Of a DNA stretch of 45,744 nt, positions 8,328 to 20,500 are shown piece after piece. Origin of the DNA: Cyclospora cayetanensis (Eukaryota > Apicomplexa > Conoidasida > Eucoccidiorida > Eimeriidae); NCBI RefSeq assembly GCF_002999335.1, contig NW_020312198.1, positions 1-45,744 on the forward strand, given 5' to 3'. The notes under the pieces were generated by a model. The model saw nothing but the letters and a program-made list of their open reading frames with translations, did not search any database and was not told the DNA's origin. Made by a program: the position numbers and the translations under genes. Every line of letters begins with the position of its first letter. The stretch's first letter is position 1.

Positions 8328-11300
8328 TCAGTCGTCCCCAGTAAGAAGGTCGGGGGGGTTTACACTGACGTTCCTGGCAACTCCCTGAATTGCGTTTTTC
8401 TGCAACTGGGGACCTACAGAGCACGAAACGCCCCCACCCTGAGTGTCTGCACAACAGTCCGAGCTGCTGCGCTTGTCTGTAGCGTCAGCCGATTGGTGAC
8501 TGGTGGCCGCTAGAAGTTCCCACGGGCTGTAGGGACGCTTTCCTGCGTCGTGCGCTGCTGTGCCTGCTGCCGTTGCGTCAGCGTCCTCGCTTGCACTTGC
8601 CGGCGATGCAGCGTTGTCTTCGGCTGTAAAGGCAGCTTGGTGGCTCCCCCCTTCTGACGGGCTTGTGTCTCCCCAGTGTAGCAGGTTCTCTTCCTCGCGG
8701 AAAGGCTGCTGTTGTTGTTTCTGCTGCTGCTGCTCCGCCGCTGCTGCGGTCTTGCAGTCCGCGCTGCTGCTGCTGCTCCTCCTTTCGCTGCTTTCAGGGT
8801 GGCTGCTGTGCAGGGGGGTCAAATCTAGCAGCTCCACTCCCTGTGCGTCTGCTCCCGTCTGCCGCCTCCCCGCCGCTGCTGTGAGCTGCTGCTGCACAGG
8901 CCAGGGAAAAGTGCCCTCATCGTCTTCTGAATCGCCACGCGGTGCCGAGACATCGACAGCGACTCCAACTGCGCACACCCCTGAGAACCCCTGAGACTGC
9001 GTGCTGCGTCTTGCTGCCGAAGGGGGCCTCAGAAAATCAGACTGCTGCTGCTGCTGATGTTGTTTCTGCTGCTGCTGTTGTTGTTTCTGCTGCTGCTGCT
9101 GTTGTTTCTGCTGCTGCTGATGTTGTTTCTGCTGCTGCTGATGTTGTTTCTGCTGCTGCTGCTGTTCTTGTTTCTGCTGCTGCTGCTCTATGAAAGAAGA
9201 AGCGCCCGTCGAGGACACGGGGGAGCCTACGGGAGGAGCCACGACCATCCGCTGCTGCTGCTGTTTCTGCTGCTGCTGTTGTTTTTGCTGCTGCTGCAGC
9301 TTTTGTTCTGGCTGTGGGGTGTTTCCTGGAGGCGCCTCCGCCTCCACCGTTCCTGCTCTCGCTGCACTGGAATTGGTTGCAGCCGTCTGTGCCGTGCCCT
9401 CTGTAGCAGGTCGGACTGCAGGTGTAGCACTGTGCCGCTTGAGCTCTGCTATGGCCGCCTTTATATCTGCAACCTTCTTCCCGAGGATTTCACGCGTTCT
9501 GACGAGGGGAGCGCTGGTGGCAGACTTGAGGGGCAGCACCTGCTCCGCATCCTGCGCAAAGCCGACGGTGCGGAAAGCAAGAAAAAGAAGCCCGGAAAAA
9601 TCTCAGAATGCGCGAGAAACAAACGTGGTAGTTCATGCGCACGGACGTTTTTGAGGGCCTACCTGTGCACTGAGACACTGCGGATACACGCGAAAGATGG
9701 CGTCGACTAAGACACCTCCCCAAGCACCAATCCACAAAAATGCAGACTGTGCTCAGCCACCGCGTGCGCATGCAAACACAGAAAAAAAAACCCTCGGCTC
9801 TCGTCGACAGGAAGCCAGAGGTGAAGGCAGACGACCTCCCCATAGCGAGCGAACGTTCTGTCTTTGTCTGTCTTTGCGAAAGCTTTCCCGACATACCCGT
9901 ATATCGAAGATAAGGTCCCTCCACTTGGTGGAAATGGAGGGTGCTCGCAGCTCCTCCAGCTCGTGCACTGCCTAGGAGAGACACAAAGGAGAAAGATACC
10001 ACCATCACAGATGATAGGGTAGGGGCATGCTGTTGTTACGGCGTTTTCCTGACATGCATGCACAGCTACGCATGCATGCACTACATACATATGTATACAT
10101 ATACATATGTACATGGACATAAATGTAGGCCACGTATTCCCAGACACAGATTGCAGGAGATCGGGAACGATGAAGAGACATAGACGGGGGCTGCTGCGCT
10201 CAAGTGATGAAGAAGAGACGTCGACATCCTCCGCTACGGGCAGGCTGTTTTTGACATATACACCGCAAGGCACAAGGGTGAAGAGGCGGACAGACGGCCA
10301 GTCAGATGCAGAGAAAGTCTTGGTTCTGCTCCTTCAACAAATCATCATCCGCGAGGCACACTTCAGATCGCAAGGAGCGGCCACACGGCACACGAAGAGC
10401 GCGATGTGGAGATACGTCGGAAGGAGGGGAAATATATAGGTAGGCAGCAGGGAAGGCAAACTGCGCGAAACAAACCTGCACAACCACCCTCGCCAGTTCC
10501 TTCTTGCCCATCAACCCCAAATCAAACGCTCTCCGCGCAGCCTTCACAAAGGTTCTGAAAACAAGCGCAAGTGAGCATAGAGTACTCTGGGCTGGGGTGT
10601 GCATTGAATGATTTTACTCATTGAAAGCGGAAGGACATGTTTACACACAAGAATAAAATCCCACACAAAAAAACATACAAATACCCCCCCCCCCCCCAAG
10701 ATCTGTCTCTCTCTCTCCGCCCATCCTGACCTTTTTCTCTCTGCTTGTCTCTCTCTCTTTTTCTCTTTCTCTCTGTCTGTCTGCCTGTATGTCTCTCTTT
10801 TTTCTCTCTCTGCCTCTCTTTCTGCCTGTATGTCTCTCTTTTTCTCTCTCTGCCTCTCTCTCTGCCTGTATGTCTCTTTTTTCTCTCTCTGCCTCTCTCT
10901 CTGCCTGTATGTCTCTCTTTTTTCTCTCTCTGCCTCTCTCTCTGCCTGTGTGTCTCTCTTTTTTCTCTCTCTGCCTGTATGTCTCTCTTTTTTCTCTCTC
11001 TGCCTCTCTCTCTGCCTGTATGTCTCTCTTTTTTCTCTCTCTGCCTCTCTCTCTGCCTGTATGTCTCTCTTTTTTCTCTCTCTGCCTCTCTCTCTCTGTT
11101 TCTCTTTCCATCTTCCACTACACCCACAACCCTCTCTCTCTCTCTCTCCCTGTTCCTGTGTGCTAACCCCCCATTGTTTTCGAGCGGCTGAAGTAGCTCT
11201 CAGCTTTTCGGCCTTTTCTCGCGCACAAACCTGAAGAAGACGAAGGGCACGCCGTGAAGCACATAATCTTCCGGTGGCTTCTGGTGTCTGCTAGATGCCC

Positions 11301-13284
11301 CCACGAAATGCAGGAAAACGGCTTTGAGTTGCGAAGGCAGACGGGCAGCCATCAACTCGCCAGCTTCGCGATCCATCTCGCCAGTATCCCCAATCCACAC
11401 GTACCTGAGCGCGTGCATCGGAAAGGAGGCGCCTCTTCCAAAATACACTTGAAGGGCCTTCTTACACGCGCAGAACAAGTCAAGAAAACCTCAAGAAGCA
11501 CCAGCCAGCAAGCCAGCAAGCCAGCCAGCCAGCCAGCAAGCCAGCCAGCCCCTCCTCAGAAGCTCAAAGCGGGAGAGTCTCCGATCCGAGGCAAAGAGTG
11601 CAAAACAACGCAGTTCGAAAGTTAGACAAGAAAAGGCCTAGCCAGTCGCTTACCCCACATCGCACGGAAGGCATTTCTCCCCTATCTGCTCTCCCCCCTA
11701 TCTCCTTTTCCCGCCCTCCCCCTTAACTCCCCAACCCCTTATCAAAAATACACGAGGCGTTTGTGACGGCCGTTAAAAACCTTGGAGAAAGCACAGCACA
11801 TAAAAAGCGCAAGTGACTCTCACTGCCGATTCGGCTTGTGGCGCGCCAGTTGGGCATCCAGCAGTAGGAAATTCTCCAACTTCTTCTTTGCCTTTTCTCT
11901 CGGGAACAGCCATTCGTTCAACGAGGAGTAGAGCACCCTGAACCAACAAGAAACAGTCCCCCCCGCCCCCCCCAAACGGCAGCACATACAGCCGTAGACG
12001 ATTAGTCGCACAAAGTAGAGCTGGAGAGAGAGACAGAGAGAAAGACAGAGAGAAAGAGGGAGACAGACAGACAGACAGACAGACAGACAGGCGGAGAAAG
12101 AAGGCTCTTAAAGAAAATGTCGAGTCCTCTTAGTGTCGAAAAGAAAGATGCAATACCCCCCCCCCAGATCTCAACAGAGACAGACGTGCCTTGAAGGAGA
12201 CAAAGAACCACTAAGGCCTTTTACAGGCAAAGGCAGCCTCGCACGCGGCTGCCTTTGCGTTTGCCGCTTACTTAGAGTTACAGTCGATCCCCCAGTCACG
12301 AACACCGCGTCTCAGGGCTGTTAGCCTCAGCTTTTCGTTGATCGGGTTGTCTTCTGTGATGGGTATCTGTGCAAATAGAGCCAATGCAACGCAGATCGAT
12401 GGCTGCTTGTACCCGAGGGAGGCCCTCTTTCCTCCCTCCCTCCAGCTCGGTGTGAAGCGATAGTCTGGCGAAGGCGTGAAAGCCTCTGGCGCAAACGCGG
12501 CTCGCCAAAAAGGCATGCAGCAGCCAGCGATGCCCTTTCTCCCCGCCCCCCCGGGAAAGGCTTCTGGTTCCTTCTCGACGGCGAGTTGAGAAGGCACCAA
12601 AAGCGCAGAAAGACAAGACAAATGCAACAGCGTGGGGTGGAGGCAAGCCACAAGGGCGGCCGTTGCTGATGCTGCAGGCACGCGTCCTCGAGCAAGAGAA
12701 GACATGCTAGCATGAACGCGCGAGCAAGCCTCGAAGGAATGTCGCGACGAAGACTTGCCTGTGGAATTCGAGCCGTAAGGACTGCAAGGGAGAGCGGCCG
12801 CTGCGGCGGGATGCACTGCGCATTCGCCAGCTCGAAGAGAAACTGGAAACATCCTGGATAGAAATGCCCACGAGCATACTGGGTGTCCACGCCTACCGTC
12901 AAAGACACCCAAAGAAGCGCACCGACAAATGCAAATATAGGTGCATTGCATCTATCGGCAAGGGGGAAAATTGGGCAGCCTGGATGTTTCGGCATGGTGA
13001 ATGCAAACAAAGGCCGCCTTTCCCTCTTCTCTCTGGAGAGCAGGGAGAAGAGAACTTGGTGTGCAGTGGGTACAGAGGAGCCGACGATAGGCGCAACACA
13101 AGAAGAGGCACACAGGGATTCCACGCAGACTCTGCCTCTCCCCACTGCGAGGCGAAAGAGCTATCGAGTGGCGTGTGCAGCTGTCCTTACGACGCGAAAT
13201 CAGCGCTAGCCAACAAGCCAGTCAGCTAGCCAGAGAGAGACAGAGAGAGACAGAGAGACAGAGAGAGAGACAGAGAGAGACAGA

Positions 13285-13316
<32 letters not shown>

Positions 13317-15373
13317 AACGAACAACCGACGATAAATCCAGGAAGACTTCTGAGGCAATCTAGGGGAAATTATTCTTTTTATAAATTGTTCAGAGCTACT
13401 CGAGAGAGGCTGCAAATCCCACCACCAAGATTTACGGAGAGAAACGTAATTCCCCCACTAGAGCGAACCGTATCATCGATGTCCACCAAGACCTGAAGAC
13501 ACGCAGTACATACACATACATACACATACACATTCACACATAAATATTCAAAGAGACACATTCACACATACATACACATACACATTCACACATTCACACA
13601 TAAACATTCAAAGAGACACATTCACACATACACATACATACACATTCACACATACATACACATTCACACACATTCACACATACACATACTCACATACACA
13701 CGCATACAGAGAGAGAGAGAGACAGCGTCATGGCTCTCGAAAGTGATGGACAGGAGCCGCTTAGCGCTAAGAACCTCACGGACAAAACATTACACAACAA
13801 ATATACGAAGCAACACACAGAATGCGCCGTTATACAACCCCAGAGCTCCATCCCTGCCAAAAGCCTGCAACGGTCTCCTGCTTGGTGGACGCCGATGCAA
13901 GACGCATACAAAGAGAGACAGAGAGAGAGAGATAGACATGCTCTGTATATGCATACACATATACATACATATCTACATATATTTATGCACACATATACAC
14001 ACACAGAGAGAGAGAGAGAAAGAGAGAGAGATAAAGAGGAGGAAAAACAAGTGAGAGCAGAAGAAGGGGCACAGCTGTCCTTCTAGCCGAGCTTTAGAGA
14101 ACGTCTGCACTGTTGCGCGTGCAGGAAAAGTGTCTTCACTACGAAATTCAGATGGCGAAGATGCAGCGCAGCACCACTGTCTCTTCCTTGAACGGAAATC
14201 AAGCGCGTGCCTCCGCAGAGATGTCGCCGAGAGATGGACGCGGCGTGCAGCAGACAAGTATAAATTTGAAGACAAGAGAGAGAGAGGCAGGCAGGCAGGC
14301 AGGCAGGGAGGGAGGGAGGGAGGCAAAGAGGTGTATTAAAGAGCCCTTCTTTGGCGGGCGGGGAGGGAGGGATATATATATATATGCATGTATATATATA
14401 CATGTATATACATATGTAAATATGCATAAATGTACCTATACATATGTGTATGTATATGTGTATCTATACATATGTATATGTATATATGTATGTATCTGTA
14501 CATATTTACATGCATGTATATATATATGTATCTATGCATATATATATACGCATACATGCATATATGTATAAACATGCATATATGTATAAATACATGTAAA
14601 TGCGCAAATACACAGGCTGACAGGGCACCAGCACGAACCTGGAGGTTCCCATAGACTTCAGGACGTGTTGCTTCATCAGTTGCGTGGTTGGTGTCTTCTA
14701 AGAAGACGGGAACTACCCTTTCTTTTGTGCGATCTTCTCTAGGGAGGAAGGCGGAGGCAGGAGGCCTTTCGCTGGGTAGTCCAGTGTCACTGCTGGCTGC
14801 TGCTGCTGCTGCTGCTGCTGCTGTTTCGATTTGCACTTCTACGTCGTCTGCTTTCGCTGATCCGGGGGGGGGGCCTTCTGTGGAGGCATCAAGGACTGCT
14901 TCTTCTTCATCGGGCTTGAACCAGAAGTGACATCGCTGCGAGTCTTCCTCGAGCTGCGCTGTCTCGTGCCTGCCGTAGCTTGTGTGGAAGGTGCTGCTTC
15001 TTCTGAAGGCTCCCTCAGGAGTGCCTTTTTCCTGAGAGGCTTCCAAAGAAAGCTCCTGATGCGAAGCGAAGTACACGCTATAGTGACTGGGGTGGGCATC
15101 GAGGGAGGCGACACCCCTCCTGTGCGCCTCGCTGCCCCCTTCCAGAACCCCCCTGCATGCAATCCGCTGCTGCGGATTCCCAAGAGGCGCCGAACGGGGG
15201 TGAGACTGACTGTAAGACGCCGCGGGAGACGTGCGCGAGACGGTCCTGTGGAGGAAGGGGGCATGGGGGGGGGAAGGCCAAACGCTGTAGCGAGGTGGCG
15301 TCTGCTGGGGAGACTGCTGTTGCCGCTGCTGCTGTTGCTGCTGTTGGTGAGCGCCTGACGCGTGCTGCGTCAT
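8328..15373 (-). CDS. APP1/DUF2183-type HAD lipid phosphatase, multi-exon
   Basis: This gene resembles the APP1 (DUF2183) family of HAD-fold phosphatidate phosphatases. Exons I can support, in sense order: 15373-14639; 13492 to about 13426; 12892-12759; 12366-12272; 11937-11824; 11404-11231; 10554-10476; 9971-9897; 9551-8328. From 12892 onward all phases agree. Between 14639 and 13492 one or two exons are unresolved; one candidate begins near 13870 and reads AFGRDGALGLYNGAF. HAD motif I is VLVDIDDTVRSSGG (exon at 13492). Then come GVDTQYARGHFYPG, motif II-like LAVLTARIPQ, LYSSLNEWLFPREKAKKKLENF, and the acidic motif WIGDTGEMDREAGELMAARLP. A helical FVKAARRAFDLGLMGKKELARVVVQ segment follows. 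The N-terminal 245 residues and the roughly 330-residue tail (poly-Gln/His, Ser, Ala) are low complexity. The intron after 12759 appears to use a GC donor. Lipid specificity cannot be inferred. Confidence 0.84.
9040..9305 (-). repeat. Coding CAG/CAA tract (poly-Gln with Lys/His spacers)
   Basis: Within the last exon of the APP1-domain gene, the sense strand carries CAG runs interrupted by AAA/CAA/CAT in units such as QQQQKQH. Forward frames through it read Leu, Ala or Cys runs and are shadows. Confidence 0.9.
10787..11100. repeat. About 41-bp minisatellite, roughly 8 copies
   Basis: A pyrimidine-rich unit on + (TGTATGTCTCTCTTTTTTCT... through CTCTCTCTGCC) recurs about eight times with small T-run and internal-deletion variants. 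It lies inside the APP1-gene intron 10555-11230, where the transcribed strand is GA-rich. The Ser/Leu/Cys and Arg/Glu-rich frames here are artefacts of the repeat. Confidence 0.93.
12059..12091. repeat. (GACA)n microsatellite
   Basis: A short run of GACA units follows GAGA-rich sequence, within the APP1-gene intron between exons 12366-12272 and 11937-11824. Confidence 0.85.
13225..13320. repeat. (GA)n/(GACAGA)n tract
   Basis: Purine-rich GAGACA/GAGAGA repeats in the APP1-gene intron between the DIDDT exon (13492) and the next exon (12892). Confidence 0.9.
13501..13712. repeat. (CACATA/CATTCA)n microsatellite
   Basis: CACATACATA and CACATTCACACATA units ending in a GA run. On the sense strand of the APP1-domain gene this is a TGTGTATG-type tract lying directly upstream of the acceptor for the DIDDT exon at 13492. 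Confidence 0.92.
14372..14612. repeat. TATATA/CATATG-type AT microsatellite
   Basis: Imperfect TATATG/CATATA/TGTATA repeats directly downstream (sense) of the donor at 14639, inside the first intron of the APP1-domain gene. Confidence 0.9.
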
Positions 15374-16024
15374 CTCAACGGCGTGGAAGAAGACGCCCGG
15401 TCGCGCTTCCGCTTCTCAACTTGTGCCTCCGCCCGCAGCTGTTGCTACAGGGGGGGGCCCCCCGGCAAGGCCCCCGCGGAAGGGGGCCCCTTGATTGGGA
15501 AAAGGGAAACAAAACAAGGAGGGCTAGAAAGGTGCGAAATCGACTGCGGAAATGGGAAAGAACCGGCCAGCGTAGGGATCGCAGATGCCAAGGCGGAAGC
15601 CGTGTGGTGCGCCTCTACGGTTGAGGGTTCAAACGAGCAGCGTTTTTCTCCAGCAGTCGCGACGACTCAAAGGCGATGGGTTGCCATTTCAAGGAAAGGG
15701 GTCCAAGAGTTCAAGGATTTAATGGTCTACGTGTGCGTAGTAGGGATCTGGGGTGTAGTGAGTAGCCTTTCCTTGCGGGCTGGTCTGTCTGCTGCCAGGC
15801 TCCTTCTACGGCAGCGTCGCACTTGCGAACTGTCGCGGGCATTGTTATGGGGTTTATTATCTTTATGGCCTTTTGTTTCGTCGCTAGAGTGGTACTTATT
15901 CCGAGTGCTTCTCCGGGGGTTGGTCTATCCAGTCTCTGGCCCTCCACCGAATTCTCACGAGTCAGCGGCTGTTGCTCAGGGAGAGAAGAACACCACGGCA
16001 TGCGTCTTGCTAAAGATGACACAT

Positions 16025-16291
16025 CTACGGGGTACCCCTAGCTGACGGCAAGCAGCCACAGCTCGCCGCTGATCGACGCAGGTAGTCGCAGCAGGCGTGC
16101 AGCACCTTGCATAGAAAGTGGAATCGCGCATGGGCGTGGTCCATAGGCACGTTGGCGGCGATGTATTGGGGCAGCTTAGAGCCGCTGAAGGCCTCCCCCA
16201 AGACACGAAAGAGCTCTCCTAACGCCGACTCCACTGGCGAGTATGTAGTATTCTCGTGTCTCGCCGCTTTACCTAGATCTCTAACGGGCAC
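16025..16291 (-). CDS. Possible terminal exon of unknown protein
   Basis: An 88-codon minus-strand frame ends in a stop at 16025. Its composition is unlike the repeat-derived frames: helix-like segments GELFRVLGEAFSG and HARFHFLCKVLHACCDYLRR, with no homopolymers. The ATG at 16291 may not be the real start; an upstream exon could join it. An internal donor (TGCAAG|GTGCTG near 16110) is an alternative. I do not recognise the family. Confidence 0.3.
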   Translation of the reverse strand: MPVRDLGKAARHENTTYSPVESALGELFRVLGEAFSGSKLPQYIAANVPMDHAHARFHFLCKVLHACCDYLRRSAASCGCLPSARGTP

Positions 16292-17090
16292 TCGGGGAGC
16301 TGGTAGCGCAGGAACTCCCCAGTGTCTTGCTGGGCAGGAGAACTAAGCCCTTTAAGAAGCAATTTCCATAACAGGGGCAGCAGCCGCAGCAGCTGCTGCT
16401 CCTGCAGCGGAATGCAACGACGAAAACTGCAACGTTAGGCCGTGGCCGTCCTAGAGAGTCCCCACACATCAGGGGAATAAGGCGTGTGTTACGTGTTGAC
16501 GGCATAGGATCTAGGAATCCGCTTTTCAAGTCTGTGCTACGGAGACTGCAGTGCATGCGAATTATAGCAGGCAGATCGAAGCAGCCACTGGCTGTAGCGC
16601 TTGCCGTGGGTTGTGCACAGCTGAACGGCAGCGGCAGCAGCAACACAGCTTGCTTTCAGACGGCGCACATGAAATGTCGGCGCTGACAGGACTGCTTCCC
16701 AGTGCCTGAGTAGCAAAGCACTGTTCAGCTTCACTCAAGTGATTTGGTGTACAATAGCGCATAGCTTTCGAGGGCAAGCCCAATCTCCAAAGCGGGCTGT
16801 CTCACATGAAGGGGTGACCTAGTGCTGTCTATACAGCCTAAACACGTCTAGCAATACCCGAGTGGCCTAAAACAGGAGGGCTGCAGTGTGGACAAGCCCT
16901 TATCTAGAGGGCCTCCTGACTTCCCCACACATATGCAGATACGACAGCACCGAACACAGGTAGCAATGGAGCCAGCGACATTCCCCGTGGCAGCCGCACT
17001 CGCAACAAACGCAACAGCAAGAATGAAACCTACACTAGCAGCGGTACCAAACCGCCAGCACGCTGCCTCAGTAGCAGTCGCAGTAGCTCG

Positions 17091-17162
<72 letters not shown>

Positions 17163-17165
17163 GCC
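17091..17165 (+). repeat. CAG/CAA microsatellite
   Basis: Mixed CAG and CAA triplets, about 24 in a row, would encode poly-Gln on + or Cys/Leu-type runs on -. The surrounding + frame (ATG at 16934, stop at 17172) is short and lacks support, so coding status is open. Confidence 0.85.
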
Positions 17166-17534
17166 GTTTTGAGATCCGCAAAGAGAAGAAGTGACTGACG
17201 ACTGTTCTAGCATTCTTGTGGGGACGATGCATGCACGCACAGCTCAAATTATATGATTTGTGTGTCTATGAGGTATTCGCACACTACTCCGTCGAAAGAA
17301 GTAGCACCCGTTGTTGTTGGTCTTTCAGGTGCAGAGTTTTCCGTAAGATTCTTTGCTGCAGGCTTTGCGCACGGGGGCCCATTGCCTTCAAGTGGTAGCA
17401 ATCGGACCGCTACAGCAGCCGATTTGTTCCTGCAGCTCTTGCTGCATCCATTTTTGTTGCTGGGGCTGCTTTGCGCGCGTCTAAACACTATGAATCGAAC
17501 AGACAAACTGCAAAAGGTGTTTTTCAGGGGCTCC

Positions 17535-20500
17535 TCACGCTTCCCACTCGACGTCTCCTTCCCACGCCTCCTGTGCGCTTGTTACTTCCTGGGCTGTTGT
17601 GTCGCTGCTGCGGCGCGTCTGTGTTGCTGCCGTTGTAGTTGACGGCCTTGTTGCGGCTCTAACTGTTGCTCCTGCTGCCGCTGCCATCTCGTCGTGTGCT
17701 CCAGCTGTTCGTACAGTGGCTGCCGGCCTGCTGCCTGTGCTGGGGTGTACAACACGCACCTCAGCATCCTCTACGTCCTCAACATCCGAATTAGCCACGG
17801 TACTGGAACTTCTTCTACTGCCGCTGCTGTTGCTGCGTCTGCTCATTTCTTCGCTTCTTCGCTCTCTGCTAGCGCTGCTGTTTCGGGTGTTGCTGACCTC
17901 CCACTCTCTTCGGTTATTGAACCTGCGGCGCGCACGAGGAACACCATTGCTGCTGCTGGTGCTGCTGCTGTCGACAGAACTAGCATTAACACGGCCTTCC
18001 CTTCGTGTTTCCCCCCTTTGCCGACGGCGACCCTCATTCTGTTGCAGCACACGCCCTGGTGAAGCGGCCTCACCTGCAGTCTCGCTTCCCTGCTCGCTCT
18101 CCTGCTTCTTCTCACTCTGGTGCTGATGCTGCTCCTCCTGTTGCTCCTGTATTTGCTTTACATACGCCTCGATATCGGGCACTTCCACTGAGCCATTGAG
18201 CTCTTCTTCGAGAAGCACTTGCTGGTGCGTCTGCTGGAGCTGCTGCTGGATCAGAACCTGCTGCAGCGCCTCCACCTCCGCTGGCAGATCCTGCTGCTGC
18301 TGCTGCGAGACGCTCTGAAAAATGTACTGGCGACTCCTATCTGGCGTTTCTTCTCCACTTTGATCTTGTTCTTCCTCCTGCGGGGTCCCCGGCTTGAGTG
18401 GCGCAGCCACACCCTCTGCATTTTCGGTAGCATCTGCGGGAGTCTGTTGCTGCTCCTGCTGCTCAGTGCCCTCAACAGTTTCCAGCTCCTCGTGGGGGTT
18501 TGCGAGCCTTTCGCGGTGTCGTATCGTCTCAGCGAGGCGGCTCAAGGAGGCGGCCAGATCTTCTTTATCGCCTGTAAGAAGGCGGATCACAATCTCGTGT
18601 TGTTGAGCACTCGCTTCCTGCTCCAACGTGCCTTGCCCTCGCTGCTGCTGGCTTTGCCCAGGGTGCTGCTGCTGTTGCGACTCTGCTGTTTCGTCTGTTT
18701 CAGACTCGGGGTGGCTGCCAAAGGCAATGGCTTGTTGCGTAACCCCCGTAAGCGTGTCGAGAGCGCCTCTCTGCGTGGGTTCGCTTGCTGCTGCATCGAG
18801 TTGGCCGTCTGCAGCAGGTGCTGCTCCTGCGGCTTCAGACTCTCTATGAGGCCCCTGTGAATCCTCTTCTGCCTGCGTAGCCGCTGCTGGATTGTTCTGC
18901 GCATGCTCCATCATCATTTCTTCGAGTGGGGTCTCAAGGGTTGGCCCCTCGGGGTAGCTCTCTGGCAGCATGCCGCCTTGAGTAGCCGCCGCTTGACTTT
19001 CTGCCTCATCTGCGCTTCCCGCTTCGGCAGGAGCAGAGGAGGGTGCGTTGATCGCTGCAGCGAACATGACAGCTTCATCGACAGCAGCAGAAAGAGAGGA
19101 GGGGGGAGTCGCAGCACCCGTGGGGGCCCCTTCTGTGCTGCCCTCCTCCTGGGGATGCGCATTCGGGAGGGCCCCCAAAGACTCGTACGCGGCATGTGTC
19201 TCTGTCGCTTGCTGTAGCTGCGGCGGCTCGTTTGGCTGTTGACTCTGCTGCTGCTGGTCCTCAGAGGCTTCCCCTGTTGCGCTCTGGCTGGGGTGGGAGC
19301 TGGCATGCTGTGCCTCCGCAGCTTCAGCGAGAGGCATAACGGCTTCCGAAGGGAGAGCTGTTGTGCCCTCCGCTAATGTAGTATGTCCTCCTGCATCGAC
19401 CTCTGCTGACTGTGTTGTTGACGCTGCTGCCGGAGTTTCGACGTAGGTGTCTCCAGCGGCAGCCGTGAGTAGGCCTTCTGCTGTCTCCCCCTGCTGCTGC
19501 GTCTGCTCTTCCACAGGCGTATGTTGTTGCCCTTCGGAGGGTGTCTGAGCGGCGGTTGGCTCTGTAAGAGCTACCGCAGACGCTTCGTCTTGAACTCGGG
19601 CACTTTCTGCCCCTTCTTGTTGCGCTGCTTCGGAGCTCTCAGTTGGCTGCCTTGCAGCGGTAGTCTCGGCTGATACAGTGTCTGGAGAGCTGTCTGCCGT
19701 AGGCGACACTTGGACACTTGGCGGGTGCTCTGGCGCTCCTTGCGCGGCAACTGTCTCCGCGGCATGCGAATCCACTTGTTCCGTGTTTGCCACTGCTTCT
19801 GTCGTAGCCTCATGGTGCTGCGTCGGAGATGTTAAGGTCTCCTGCAAGGCCTCTAATGCGGCAGCCGCTGCTTCTGCTGCTACGGCTGCTTCCGCCATGT
19901 CTGCCGTAGCGGTGGTGTCTGCAGCGACAGCGGCTACTGCGGCTGTCTGCATCTCTGCGGCTGCCTCTGCTACCCCAGCTACAGGCATCGAGGGCGAAGG
20001 CAAGGGAGCCATTTCTGTGGGACCTTCCTGAACGACAGGAGTACCTTGAGGCACTGACGACGATGGAGCAATTTCGACTCCTGCTGCTGCAGCGGCCGTT
20101 GCCTGTGGAACGGGTGCTGAGGCGAGTGCTGCTGCCGACGGTGCTGCTGCTGCCGTTGCTGCTGCAGTCTGAATGGGGGTTATCGTGACCGAGCCTACGT
20201 CAGACTGCTGTGTCGGGGGCATCATTTGAGCCTGCTGTAGCACCTCAGAAGGCGCTGCAGCCGCCGTTGGGCTGCTGTAACTGGTGGGGGTGGTCGGGGA
20301 GGGTTCAGACGTGGGAGTAGTGTCATATTGCGCGGTCGACTGGTATGCAGCAGGGCCTCCATAGGTGGCTGGCGTATAGGAGCCAGTGCTGTCGCTGGTG
20401 CTACTGCTGCCACCGGTGCTGCTGCTGCTGTAGGATGGAGACCCCACATCAAAGTATGACGGGGAAACAGGGTTGCTTGCTGGGGTGTAGGGTGAGCCAC

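Larger units (their letters stand above)
15374..17534. other. Intergenic region with one weak ORF and a CAG tract
   Basis: This lies between the 5' end of the APP1-domain gene and the 3' end of the secreted-protein gene. Apart from the 16025-16291 candidate and the CAG/CAA tract at 17091, no ORF here has a recognisable domain or consistent splice signals. The area near 16370-16700 has short open frames on both strands that I could not join. Confidence 0.4.

Noticed and set aside
9057..9710. Long Leu/Ala/Cys-rich + frames opposite the Gln tract
   Set aside because: Antisense shadows of the APP1-domain last exon, which has exact splice phasing and HAD-domain context.
10608..11234. Ser/Leu/Cys-rich + frame and Arg/Glu-rich - frames
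   Set aside because: They are translations of the 41-bp minisatellite in an intron of the APP1-domain gene; no start, splice or domain support.
16888..17172. Short + ORF with poly-Gln tail
   Set aside because: Begins at GTG, has no upstream exon, and most of its 3' half is the CAG/CAA microsatellite.
17582..20031. Many plus-strand frames opposite the 1228-residue ORF
   Set aside because: Antisense shadows created by Ala/Gln/Ser-rich codons; none has a start and domain together.
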